A stretch of 64,000 nt of DNA from Microbacterium sp. T32. GTDB taxonomy: Bacteria; Actinomycetota; Actinomycetes; Actinomycetales; Microbacteriaceae. Below are positions 40,611-49,212 of the stretch, piece after piece; within the stretch, counting starts at the first letter, position 1; each line of letters opens with the position of its first letter. Under the pieces are notes generated by a model. That model ran no database searches. It worked only from the letters and a program-made list of their open reading frames with translations, and was not told where the DNA came from. The stretch spans positions 1-64,000 of the forward strand of contig NZ_LQQP01000008.1 in assembly GCF_001619615.1 (NCBI RefSeq), written 5' to 3'. The position numbers and the translations under genes are program-made.

Positions 40611-40970
40611 ATGCCGTGGCGGACGTACTGGCCTGCACTCGCTCTCTCCGTGCCCGTGGGGAGTGCCGTCGGAGCGCTGTGCGGTGCTCTCGTCTTCGCC
40701 GCGGGCCTGAACTGGGGATCGGCTCTCGCACTGATCTCGACGGGAGCGGTCGGCGGCGCCGTGAACGCGGTCTTCGCGGCCGTCGGTGGCCTCATCGCTG
40801 TTGCGATGGTGACACGGCGTGGCGGTACGCGCGTCATCGGTGCGGCCGTGGGGGGAGCGGCCGCGGCGGCCGCCGCCGCGGTGGCGTCGGCCGCATGCGC
40901 CGTGTTGATGTCGGGGGCGCGATTCCTCGACCGGAGGCTCGGCCGACGGTCGCTCACGCCCGAGCCCTGA
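40611..40970 (+). CDS. Small hypothetical membrane protein
   Basis: 119 aa with three Ala/Gly-rich membrane helices and a basic C terminus. No known domain. Start ATG 40611 is chosen for TACGGT 6 nt upstream; ATG 40584 in the same frame adds nine residues. Bases 40440-40610 hold no other feature I can support. Confidence 0.6.
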   Translation: MPWRTYWPALALSVPVGSAVGALCGALVFAAGLNWGSALALISTGAVGGAVNAVFAAVGGLIAVAMVTRRGGTRVIGAAVGGAAAAAAAAVASAACAVLMSGARFLDRRLGRRSLTPEP

Positions 40971-41014
40971 CCGCTCCGAGCACAGCCCTCGTCAGCGCGG
41001 CGCCCCCGGCCACG

Positions 41015-41377
41015 TCACGGGCGGAGGGCGTCGAACGCTTCCCGGACGTTGGCGGTGTCGTACACGATGTGCAACTCGCTGATCCGACCGTCGTCGTCGA
41101 CCTCGGCGATGTCGACCACGCGGAACGGTGCGGGGGTGCCGTTCGACAGCGTCCAGTCGAAGTCGAACCAGAACGCGATCGACTTCTCGGCGTGGAAGAC
41201 GGTCCGCAGCGTCAGCTTCGAGTCGCCCGTGTCGGCGAAGAGTCGGGGGTAGAAGTCCAGCGCGAGGAGGTCGCCGTACAGCGGCGAATGCACGATCGCG
41301 TCGGGGGCGAAGAGTTCGAGCACGCGGCGCGGATCGCCCGATTCGAGCGCGGCCAGGTAGTCCTCGGCAAGGGGCAT
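41015..41377 (-). CDS. SnoaL/NTF2-like domain protein
   Basis: 120 aa single NTF2-like cone fold: an N-terminal helix (YLAALESGDPRRVLELF), IVHSPLYGD and a beta sheet with RVVDIAEVDDDGRISELHIVYD. Proteins of this fold are small isomerases, cyclases or binding proteins; no catalytic residues can be assigned. TATCAT lies 6 nt upstream of the ATG. Confidence 0.82.
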   Translation of the reverse strand: MPLAEDYLAALESGDPRRVLELFAPDAIVHSPLYGDLLALDFYPRLFADTGDSKLTLRTVFHAEKSIAFWFDFDWTLSNGTPAPFRVVDIAEVDDDGRISELHIVYDTANVREAFDALRP

Positions 41378-41418
41378 GCGTCGATGATATTGCCGGTCCG
41401 GCCCTCGCCCGTTGCGTG

Positions 41419-42195
41419 TCATTCCGGTTGGCAGGTGGGGCACCAGAAGACGTTGCGTTCGCTCGTCGCCGAGGCGCCCAGGGTGGTGGCGCGGATGGGT
41501 GTGCCGCACCGGCGGCACGGTGCTCCCTCGCGGCCGTAGACCCACATGCGCCGACCGGGGCGGCTGTCGCCGGTGAAGGTGCGTTCGGCGCGGGGGAGGT
41601 TCGCGTGGATCATCCGATAGCCGAGCGCGATGGTCGCCGCCACGTCGATCTCGTTCGCCGGGGTGGTGGGGGCGATGCCGCGGACGAAGAGCAGCTCGTT
41701 CGCGTACACGTTGCCGAAACCGGCGACGTTGCGCTGGTCGAGCAGCGCGACGTGGGCGGCGCGGGTGTCGGCGGAGACGCGGCGGACGGCCTCGGCCTCA
41801 TTCCAGTCGGGGCCGAGCAGATCGGGACCCAGGTGACCGACGACCCGGTCCTCGTCGGCCGTGGGCAGCACCTCGACCATCGCGAGGTCGAACCCGACGG
41901 TGTCGGCGCCCGTCACCCCGACGATCGCCCGTGCCTTGAACGCGGGGCGGCGCCACCGTTCGCCCGGACGATAGACGTCCCACCGGCCCTCCATCTTGAG
42001 GTGCGAGTGGAGCGTGTAAGCGCCGATGCGTTCGAGCAGATGCTTTCCGCGCGCGACCACCTCGTGCACCGTCTCGCCGCGCAGGTCGGCGGCGGCGCTG
42101 CCCGGGACGCGGATGTCGAACCTCGTCACCTCGCGGCCCGCGAGCGCGGCGGAGAGCTTCGCGGCCGCGCGGTGGACGGTGTCGCCCTCAGGCAC
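41419..42195 (-). CDS. nei2: Endonuclease VIII-like DNA glycosylase (Nei2 type)
   Basis: 258 aa Fpg/Nei bifunctional glycosylase/AP lyase for oxidised bases. It begins MPEGDTVH, with Pro2 as the Schiff-base nucleophile and Glu3. The H2TH region has QRNVAGFGNVYANELLF, and the C-terminal zinc finger has CRRC and CPTC. The start is GTG and overlaps the lhr stop by 8 bp, so it is coupled to the helicase gene. This nei2-lhr linkage is known in actinobacteria and suggests joint DNA repair. Confidence 0.92.
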   Translation of the reverse strand: MPEGDTVHRAAAKLSAALAGREVTRFDIRVPGSAAADLRGETVHEVVARGKHLLERIGAYTLHSHLKMEGRWDVYRPGERWRRPAFKARAIVGVTGADTVGFDLAMVEVLPTADEDRVVGHLGPDLLGPDWNEAEAVRRVSADTRAAHVALLDQRNVAGFGNVYANELLFVRGIAPTTPANEIDVAATIALGYRMIHANLPRAERTFTGDSRPGRRMWVYGREGAPCRRCGTPIRATTLGASATSERNVFWCPTCQPE

Positions 42196-45100
42196 GGGCG
42201 GCCTCGCGCAGCGTATCGCCCGCGGTGAGGCGGCGCAGCGTGAGCCCGCGCGGCGACTCCACGAACCCCGCCTCGCGCAGCGCGCGACCGACGGTGGTAC
42301 CGAAGACGAACTCTCCGTTCACCTGTTCGACCGTGAGCGTGTCGAGTCGCCGACGGCGCGAGGTCTCCGCCAGATCGCGGGCTGCAGCCTGAAGCCGAGC
42401 CTCGTCCTCCGTGAAGGCGAGGGCGCTTCGCCCGCCCCGCTCGAGGTACAGGGTCAGCTCGCCGTCGACGAGCACGACCAGACCCCCCGCCTTCCGCCCC
42501 GGGCGGTGGGTCACCCCCTCCAGCGCGGGCCAACCGAGCGCCGCTCCGTAGGGGTTCGCCGGGTCGGTCGCGGCGAGGGTGACGGTCCGCAGCGGCGGCG
42601 GGTCGGCGACCGCGGCGAACTCGCGCAGCCGGTCGACAGTGGCCGACGCCGCGAACTGCGCGGCGCCGAGCTTCTCGATCACGTACCCGCGGCGGCAGTG
42701 TCCCGCCTCCTCGAACCCGGCGAGGATGCGGTACACCTGCGCGAAACCGCCCGGGACGCCCTCGGACTGCACGGCGCCGCGCGTGACGACGCCGTAGCGG
42801 TCGAGGAGCAGGCTCGCCGTCGCGGTCGCCCGGGCCGCGGCATCCGGTTCCCGATCCGGGAGCAGCGACCAGCGCCCGCCGAGCGACGGCGGCCGGGGAG
42901 CCGAGGTCGGCCGCGGCAGGGTCGCTCCGCGGTACATGCGCGCGCGGGGAGCCCTCCGCGCGACGCGGTGGGCCTGGCCACCCCCGCCGAGCAGCGCGCG
43001 GACGGGAGCGAACGTGTCGTTCGTGACGCGACCGGCCCACGTCAGCGCCCACAGCGCGTCGTTGACGGACTGCTCGTTCTCGGCCCCGACCAGCTGTTTC
43101 AGCTGCGCCGCGAAGTAGGCGCCGCCGCCGTCGAGAGCCGCCAGCAGGCGGGCTTCGAGCGAGTCGGGCGCGGGATCTTCGGGGTCGTCCGGGTCCTGCA
43201 GCGTGAAGGGTGCCGCTTCGGCGGGATGCAGGGCGATCCACCCGTCCCGCCCGGGCAGGGTGCCGTGCCCCGACCACACGACCTCACCGGTCGCCGTCAG
43301 TTCGTCGAGCAGCGCCGGGGTGTAGTCGGCGACGCGCGAGGGCAGCACGAGCGACTCCCACGCGCTCGCCGGGATCGGGACGCCCGCGAGCTGTTCCACC
43401 ACCGCGAGCACGCCGTCCACGCCCTCGAGGGGCCGCGTGAGATGCTGCCACACGGGCAGGAACCGCGCGTACGCCGACGGGGGCACGGGCTCGACGCTGC
43501 CGCGGATCGCCGCGAGCGACCGCATCCGCAGCCGACGTAGGACCTCGGCGTCGCACCACTCGGTGTCGTCGCCGCGTCCGCCCGCCGCCTCGGGCAGGAA
43601 GAAGCCGCTCGCCAAGCGTCCCTGCGACTCCAGGCGCTGCAGTGTCAGACGCGCGACCGCGACGCCCACGCCGAGGCGCTCGGCGACCGCGTGGGTCGTG
43701 AACGGCCCGTGCGTGCGGGCGTAGCGCGCGACGAGGTCGCCGAGCGGGTCGGCCACGGGCTCGAGGAAGGCGTTCGGGATGCCGACGGGCAGGGCCGCGC
43801 CGAGTGCGTCACGCAGGCGCCCCGCGTCCTCGATGCCCGCAACCCGGGAGACACCCGCGATCGTCACCGGGATCGCCCGACGTTCGTCGATGAGCGACTG
43901 GAGGTGCGCGGAAGCCTCGCTGAGCGACTCGCCCTCGAGACGGGCGGCGACCTCGGTGGCATCCAGGGGACCGAGGAGGCGCAGGAGGTCGGCCACGCCC
44001 TCGACCCCGCGTGCCCGGCGGTCCGGATCGAGCCGCTGCGCCTCGCGCTCGAACTGCGCGATGACCTCGGGGTCGAGCAGCTCGCGCATCTCGACCTTGC
44101 CGAGCAGCTCGCTCAGCAGCGCCGGGTCGACCGAGAGCGCGGCCGCGCGGCGTTCGGCGAGTGGCGAGTCGCCCTCGTACATGAACGCGCCGACGTACCC
44201 GAACAGCAGGTCGCGCGCGTACGGCGACGGCTGGCTGGTGGTGGTCTCGACCAGACGGATCCGGCGTTCGCCGATCTGCCGTGCCACGCGCAACAGGGCG
44301 GGGAGGTCGTAGACGTCCTGCAGCACCTCGCGCAGCGTCTCGAGGATGATCGGGAACGACGGATGCCGACGGGCCACCTCGAGCAGCTGGGCCGAGCGCT
44401 GACGCTGCTGCCACAGCGGCGACCGGCGGTTCGGATTCAGCCGCGGAAGCAGCAGCGCGCGGGCCGCGCACTCGCGGAAGCGCGACGCGAAGAGCGCGGA
44501 GCCCCCGACCTCGTCGGTGACGATCTGCTCCAACTCGTCGGGTTCGAAGACGAAGAGATCGGCTCCGGGCGGTTCGGCCGCGGCATCCGGAACTCGCGCG
44601 ATGATGCCGTCATCGCTCGCGACCGCGGCGCCCTCGACGCCCAGACGTTCACGGATCCGCGCGTTGACCGCCAGCGCCCACGGCGAATGCACCTGCATGC
44701 CGTACGGCGAGTGCAGGATGATGCGCCAGTCACCGACCTCGTCGCGGCTGCGCTCGACCGTCAGCGTGCGGTCGGTGGGGAGGCTGCCGGTCGCCTCGCG
44801 CTGTTCGGCGAGGTACGCGAGGAGGTTGGTGATGGCGTTGTCGTCGAGGCCCGACTCGCGCAGACGCTCTTCCGCCTTGGCGCGATCGGCGCCGGCGATG
44901 TCGCGCGAGAACTTGCCGAGCGCTTCGCCGAGCTCGGCGGGGCGGCCGAGGCCGTCGCCGTGCCAGAACGGCAGCTTCCCCGGCTGGCCGAACGCCGGGA
45001 CGACGTTGACGCGGTCGTGCGTGATCTCGACGATCCGCCAGCTGGTGGTGCCCAGGGTGAAGACGTCGTTGACCCGCGACTCGTAGACCATCTCTTCGTC

Positions 45101-46840
45101 GAGTTCGCCGACGCGGGCGTTCTGCGATTCGCCCGCGACGAACACGCCGAACAGGCCGCGGTCGGGGATCGTGCCGCCGCTCGTGACCGCGACGCGCTGC
45201 GCGCCCGGACGGCCGGTGAGGGTGCCCGCGTCGCGATCCCAGACGAGCCGCGGCCGCAGCTCGGCGAACTCGTCGGACGGGTAGCGCCCCGCGAGCAGAT
45301 CGAGCGTCGCCTCGTACGCCGAGCGGGGGAGCGAGCGGAACGGCGCGCTGCGCTTGACCGTCTCGAACCACTCCTCGACGTCGATCGCCCCGAGGGCGCA
45401 GGCCGCGACCGTCTGCTGCGCGAGGATGTCGAGCGGGTTCTGGGGGACCGCGATCGCCTCGATCTTGCCCGACAGCATGCGTTCGGTCACGACCGCCGTG
45501 TGCAGCACGTCGCTGCGGTGCTTCGGGAACAGCGCGGCCCGGCTCACCTCGCCGACCTGGTGGCCCGCGCGTCCGACGCGCTGGAGACCGGATGCCGCGC
45601 TCGGCGGCGCCTCGACCTGGATGACGAGGTCGACCGAGCCCATGTCGATGCCGAGCTCGAGGCTGCTGGTGGCGACGACGCAGCGCAGGGTGCCGGACTT
45701 CAACTCGTCTTCGACCTGCGCCCGCTGCTCCTTCGACACCGAGCCGTGGTGCGCCTTGGCGAGGATCGCGGCGACGCCCGCGGACGATCCCGCCTGCGCC
45801 ATCATGCTGGCCGGGACGGTCGGCTCGGGAACGTCGATGCCCTGCCGTTCCGCATAAATCTCGTTCAGACGCCCGGTCAGCCGCTCGGCCAGCCGGCGCG
45901 AGTTGGCGAAGACGATGGTCGAGCGGCGCTCGAGGATGCGGTCGACGATCGCCTCTTCGACGTGCGGCCACACCGACCCGGACATCTCGGTGCTCTCGGG
46001 CCGCTCGGAGAACCACTCGCCGTCGGCCGGGTCGTCGGGAGCAGGGCTGCCGGGCGGGGGCGGCGGGTTGAGCATGTCGTCGACGGGCACGACCACCGAG
46101 AGGTCGAACGCCTTCGTCGCGCGCGGGGCCACGATGTCGACGGGCTGCGCGCCGCCGAGGAAGCGGGCGACCTCGTCGATCGGGCGCACGGTCGCCGAGA
46201 GCCCGATGCGCTGCGCCGGGGCGTCGAGGAGCGCGTCGAGCCGCTCGAGGCTCACCGCGAGGTGCGCACCGCGCTTGGTCGCGGCGACCGCGTGCACCTC
46301 GTCGATGATGACGGTGTGGACCCCGCGCAGGGTCTCGGCCGCCTGGCTCGTGAGCATCAGGTACAGCGACTCGGGCGTCGTGATGAGGATGTCGGGCGGG
46401 TCGGTGACGAGCTTGCGCCGGTCGCTCGAGGTCGTGTCGCCCGAGCGCACGCCCACCGTGACCGCGGGCACGTCGATCCCGAGCCGCCGGGCGGACTGCC
46501 CGATCCCGACGAGCGGTGAACGCAGGTTGCGCTCGACGTCGACGCCGAGGGCCTTGAGCGGCGAGATGTACAGGATGCGGGTGCGCGTGGGCGTCTTCTT
46601 CGTGCCGCGGCGCGGGGGAGTGGCATCCGGAACCTCGGGCGCCTTCTCGCGGAACACCCGGTCGATCGCGAACAGGAAGGCCGAGAGCGTCTTGCCGGAC
46701 CCGGTGGGCGCGACCACGAGGGCGTTGCGGCCGGATGCCACGGACTCCCACGCGCCCTTCTGGGCCGTCGTGGGCGCGGAGAACGCACCGCGGAACCAGT
46801 CCTGCGTCGCAGGACCGAATCTGTCGAGGACGTCGGCCAT
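42188..46840 (-). CDS. lhr: ATP-dependent helicase Lhr (large helicase-related protein)
   Basis: 1550 aa superfamily 2 DNA helicase, translocating 3'-5'. RecA domain 1 has Walker A APTGSGKT (residues 44-51) and the DEVH box in IIDEVHAVAATKRG. RecA domain 2 has SSLELGIDMG and QRVGRAGHQ. A winged helix and Lhr core follow, then about 700 residues of C-terminal Lhr-CTD. Length is typical of actinobacterial full-length Lhr (about 1500 aa). DNA-repair role from family knowledge; coupling to nei2 fits. Confidence 0.95.
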   Translation of the reverse strand: MADVLDRFGPATQDWFRGAFSAPTTAQKGAWESVASGRNALVVAPTGSGKTLSAFLFAIDRVFREKAPEVPDATPPRRGTKKTPTRTRILYISPLKALGVDVERNLRSPLVGIGQSARRLGIDVPAVTVGVRSGDTTSSDRRKLVTDPPDILITTPESLYLMLTSQAAETLRGVHTVIIDEVHAVAATKRGAHLAVSLERLDALLDAPAQRIGLSATVRPIDEVARFLGGAQPVDIVAPRATKAFDLSVVVPVDDMLNPPPPPGSPAPDDPADGEWFSERPESTEMSGSVWPHVEEAIVDRILERRSTIVFANSRRLAERLTGRLNEIYAERQGIDVPEPTVPASMMAQAGSSAGVAAILAKAHHGSVSKEQRAQVEDELKSGTLRCVVATSSLELGIDMGSVDLVIQVEAPPSAASGLQRVGRAGHQVGEVSRAALFPKHRSDVLHTAVVTERMLSGKIEAIAVPQNPLDILAQQTVAACALGAIDVEEWFETVKRSAPFRSLPRSAYEATLDLLAGRYPSDEFAELRPRLVWDRDAGTLTGRPGAQRVAVTSGGTIPDRGLFGVFVAGESQNARVGELDEEMVYESRVNDVFTLGTTSWRIVEITHDRVNVVPAFGQPGKLPFWHGDGLGRPAELGEALGKFSRDIAGADRAKAEERLRESGLDDNAITNLLAYLAEQREATGSLPTDRTLTVERSRDEVGDWRIILHSPYGMQVHSPWALAVNARIRERLGVEGAAVASDDGIIARVPDAAAEPPGADLFVFEPDELEQIVTDEVGGSALFASRFRECAARALLLPRLNPNRRSPLWQQRQRSAQLLEVARRHPSFPIILETLREVLQDVYDLPALLRVARQIGERRIRLVETTTSQPSPYARDLLFGYVGAFMYEGDSPLAERRAAALSVDPALLSELLGKVEMRELLDPEVIAQFEREAQRLDPDRRARGVEGVADLLRLLGPLDATEVAARLEGESLSEASAHLQSLIDERRAIPVTIAGVSRVAGIEDAGRLRDALGAALPVGIPNAFLEPVADPLGDLVARYARTHGPFTTHAVAERLGVGVAVARLTLQRLESQGRLASGFFLPEAAGGRGDDTEWCDAEVLRRLRMRSLAAIRGSVEPVPPSAYARFLPVWQHLTRPLEGVDGVLAVVEQLAGVPIPASAWESLVLPSRVADYTPALLDELTATGEVVWSGHGTLPGRDGWIALHPAEAAPFTLQDPDDPEDPAPDSLEARLLAALDGGGAYFAAQLKQLVGAENEQSVNDALWALTWAGRVTNDTFAPVRALLGGGGQAHRVARRAPRARMYRGATLPRPTSAPRPPSLGGRWSLLPDREPDAAARATATASLLLDRYGVVTRGAVQSEGVPGGFAQVYRILAGFEEAGHCRRGYVIEKLGAAQFAASATVDRLREFAAVADPPPLRTVTLAATDPANPYGAALGWPALEGVTHRPGRKAGGLVVLVDGELTLYLERGGRSALAFTEDEARLQAAARDLAETSRRRRLDTLTVEQVNGEFVFGTTVGRALREAGFVESPRGLTLRRLTAGDTLREAARA

Positions 46841-46904
46841 GCCGACATCCTCCCCCGGACCTCCGACATCGGGCCGGGGTTGACGTTCGCTGGTCGCGGA
46901 ACGG

Positions 46905-47558
46905 TCAGGACCGCGCGACCAGCCGCGCGTCGAGGAACGCGCGCACGTCCGCCAGCTCCTCCTCGGACACCGAGTGCGTCAGCCCCGGGTACACGCGGCC
47001 CGTCAGCTCGCTGTGGGCGGGGAGCCACTGCGTCGTCATGTCGACGAGCGCCGGCGGGATGACATCGTCGCGCGACCCGCGGCCCCAGAAGACCGGCGGT
47101 CGGCGCTCGGCGAGGACCGCGTCGCCGGGCAGCTCCCCGCCCGCGGCGTACCCCGCGAGGACGACCGCGAAAGACACGGCCTCCGGGGCGACCCGCAGCG
47201 TCTGGAGGGCGACCGCGCCGCCCTGCGAGAAGCCGAGGAGCCCGACGGGACGGTCGCCGAGGTGCTCGGCGATCCACGCGAGGAGGGCTTCAGCAGCGAG
47301 CGTGACGGCACCGGGATCGCGGCCGTTGAGCCCCTCGATCGGGTACCAGGACGCTCCCGGCGTCGGCCACGGGGGCGTGAGCGGCGCGCGGACGCTCGCG
47401 ACCGCGAAGTCATCCGGCAGGTACGGAACGAGGCCGAAGAGATCGTGCTCGTCGGCCGCGTAGCCGTGCAGCAGGAGCAGCACGGGGCGGTCGCCGATGT
47501 CGGCCGGCGGCACGGACCAGCGGACGACGGACGGGTCGAGGATCGGGCGCTCGCTCAT
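46905..47558 (-). CDS. Carboxylesterase/phospholipase family alpha/beta hydrolase
   Basis: 217 aa, the short acyl-protein thioesterase-like family. Motifs: LLLLHGYAADEHDLF, nucleophile GFSQGGAVA, Asp in SRDDVIPP and His in PGLTHSVS, a full triad. No signal peptide. CACAAT lies 6 nt before the ATG (leaderless). Natural substrate unknown. Confidence 0.9.
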   Translation of the reverse strand: MSERPILDPSVVRWSVPPADIGDRPVLLLLHGYAADEHDLFGLVPYLPDDFAVASVRAPLTPPWPTPGASWYPIEGLNGRDPGAVTLAAEALLAWIAEHLGDRPVGLLGFSQGGAVALQTLRVAPEAVSFAVVLAGYAAGGELPGDAVLAERRPPVFWGRGSRDDVIPPALVDMTTQWLPAHSELTGRVYPGLTHSVSEEELADVRAFLDARLVARS

Positions 47559-47690
47559 GCGGCCATTGTGGCGCAGGCCTCCGACACGGGCGCCGGGGAG
47601 TGGCATCCACCCCTCCTCCCCATCCCGCGGAGAGCCCGGGTTCGTCCCCACCGCGTAGGTATCGCCGCGGACCGTTGATATACAGGGAGC

Positions 47691-48311
47691 ATGCCTGTCC
47701 GCACACCCGACCCCGAACCCGGCGACAACGGCGACGAGCGCGAGCCGCTCTCGACGCCCTTCTCGGGCGCGCCCGCCGGCTCCGGTCCGAACACGAACCC
47801 GGCGTGGCTGAGCGAGGTCGAGCTCGCCGAGGCGCGTCGACGGCTGCCGATGCTGTACGTCGAGGCGCTGCCCGTGCGGACCGACGGCATGGGCGCGGTG
47901 ACGCAGGTCGGCATTCTGCTGCGCGCGACCCCGCTGGGCGAGATGACGCGCACGCTCGTGTCGGGCCGCGTGCGGTACGGCGAGACGGTGCGCGACGCGC
48001 TGTTCCGGCACGTCGAGAACGACCTGGGCCCCATGGCCTTCCCGCTCCTCCCGCCGCAGCCGGCGCCGTTCACGGTCGCGGAGTATTTCCCGCTCCCCGG
48101 TGTCAGCGCGTTCCACGACGACCGCCAGCACGCGGTTTCGTTGGCCTTCGTCGTCCCCGTCACCGGAACCTGCGAACCCCGCCAGGACGCGCTCGAGGTC
48201 ACGTGGCTGTCGCCCGAGGAGGCGGCATCCGATGCCCTCTCCGCCGAGATGGAGGGCGGCCGCGGCACGCTCATCCGCCTCGGCCTGGCGTCGGTGGGCG
48301 CGCTGCGCTGA
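47691..48311 (+). CDS. Nudix-fold protein with degenerate Nudix box (DUF4916 type)
   Basis: 206 aa. The fold and GRVRYGETVRDALFRHVEND resemble the Nudix box, but the metal-binding RExxEE is replaced (RHVEND), so hydrolase activity is doubtful. Residues 1-40 are polar and Pro-rich. The closest named group is the actinobacterial DUF4916 family. TATACA lies 6 nt before the ATG, a leaderless start. Confidence 0.8.
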   Translation: MPVRTPDPEPGDNGDEREPLSTPFSGAPAGSGPNTNPAWLSEVELAEARRRLPMLYVEALPVRTDGMGAVTQVGILLRATPLGEMTRTLVSGRVRYGETVRDALFRHVENDLGPMAFPLLPPQPAPFTVAEYFPLPGVSAFHDDRQHAVSLAFVVPVTGTCEPRQDALEVTWLSPEEAASDALSAEMEGGRGTLIRLGLASVGALR

Positions 48312-48327
48312 CCCCCGTCGGACCCGG

Positions 48328-49170
48328 ATGCCGATGGACACCTCCCTCGTCGATCTCGCGATCGCGTTGCCCGTCGTCCTGGCGCTGGCCGCGCTCATCG
48401 CACTCGTGCTGCGGCGCGCGTTCGGCCCCGCGCGGTCGCTGAGCATGCCGACCATGACGGTGATCGGCGTGCTGGGAGTGAGCGTCGGGCTGCTGCTGTC
48501 GGCGTGGGTCGGCGGCGCTGCGCGGCTCTGGGTGCCCACGACGATCCTGTTCTCCGTCGGCGCGAGCCTCGGGCTGTCGGCGGTCGTCGCCGCGGTGGTC
48601 GCCGCGGCGCGTCGCGACGGCGGGGACATCGACGTGCCCGCGCTGCTGCGCGCGGGGGAGTCCGACCGGGTGGAGTTCAAGGAGACCGCGCGGTGGAACG
48701 TCCGCGAGAACCGCAAGGACGCGCGCATGGAGATCGCGATCGCCAAGTCGGTCGCGGCGTTCCTGAACTCGCGGGGCGGAACGCTCGTGATCGGCGCGGA
48801 TGACACCGGCACGGCCATCGGGCTCGACCGCGACCTCGCGACCATGCGCACGCCCGATCACGACCGCTTCGAGCTGTGGCTGCGCGACATGCTCTCGAAG
48901 GCGATCGGCCGCAACGCCGCGGCGCAGCCGCGCATCGTCTTCGCCTCAGCCGGCGACGGTCACCCTGCGGTGTGCGTCGTGGTGTGCCGCCCCGCGGCGC
49001 GGCCGGTGTTCCTGACCCAGCCCAAGGACGGCGGCTCGGTCACCGACCTGTGGGTGCGTGTGGGCAACTCCAGCCGCGCGCTGGGCGTCGATGAGGCCGT
49101 CGAGTACGTGGCGCGGCACTGGCGTCCGTCCCCCTCGACGCTCGTGCTCGGTCGCCCCTCGGCGCGCTGA
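48328..49170 (+). CDS. Membrane protein with AlbA_2 (Schlafen-type) DNA-binding domain
   Basis: 280 aa. Three membrane helices (residues about 5-90) precede a cytoplasmic AlbA_2 domain (about 110-230) with ESDRVEFKETARWN, FLNSRGGTLVIGADD and SKAIGR. AlbA_2 domains are found in putative transcriptional regulators and Schlafen-like proteins. No upstream initiation signal is clear; the second ATG (48334) is an alternative. It begins 17 nt after the Nudix stop. Confidence 0.8.
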   Translation: MPMDTSLVDLAIALPVVLALAALIALVLRRAFGPARSLSMPTMTVIGVLGVSVGLLLSAWVGGAARLWVPTTILFSVGASLGLSAVVAAVVAAARRDGGDIDVPALLRAGESDRVEFKETARWNVRENRKDARMEIAIAKSVAAFLNSRGGTLVIGADDTGTAIGLDRDLATMRTPDHDRFELWLRDMLSKAIGRNAAAQPRIVFASAGDGHPAVCVVVCRPAARPVFLTQPKDGGSVTDLWVRVGNSSRALGVDEAVEYVARHWRPSPSTLVLGRPSAR

Positions 49171-49175
49171 GACGC

Positions 49176-49196
49176 GGCCGCCGTCCGACGGCGGCC
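49176..49196. terminator. GC-rich hairpin between convergent genes
   Basis: GGCCGCCGTC and GACGGCGGCC form a perfect inverted repeat centred on one base; an RNA stem of 8 bp with a 5-nt loop is possible. It lies between the convergent AlbA_2 and threonine aldolase genes. No T-tract, so termination could be weak or factor-assisted. Confidence 0.55.
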
Positions 49197-49212
49197 CCCG
49201 CGTGGGGTCGCG

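Noticed and set aside
43691-46519. A 942-residue plus-strand frame
   Set aside because: Antisense to lhr, which has Walker A, DEVH and motif VI. The frame is a composition artefact.
49176-49196. Riboswitch candidate
   Set aside because: A single short GC hairpin between convergent genes is better explained as a terminator.
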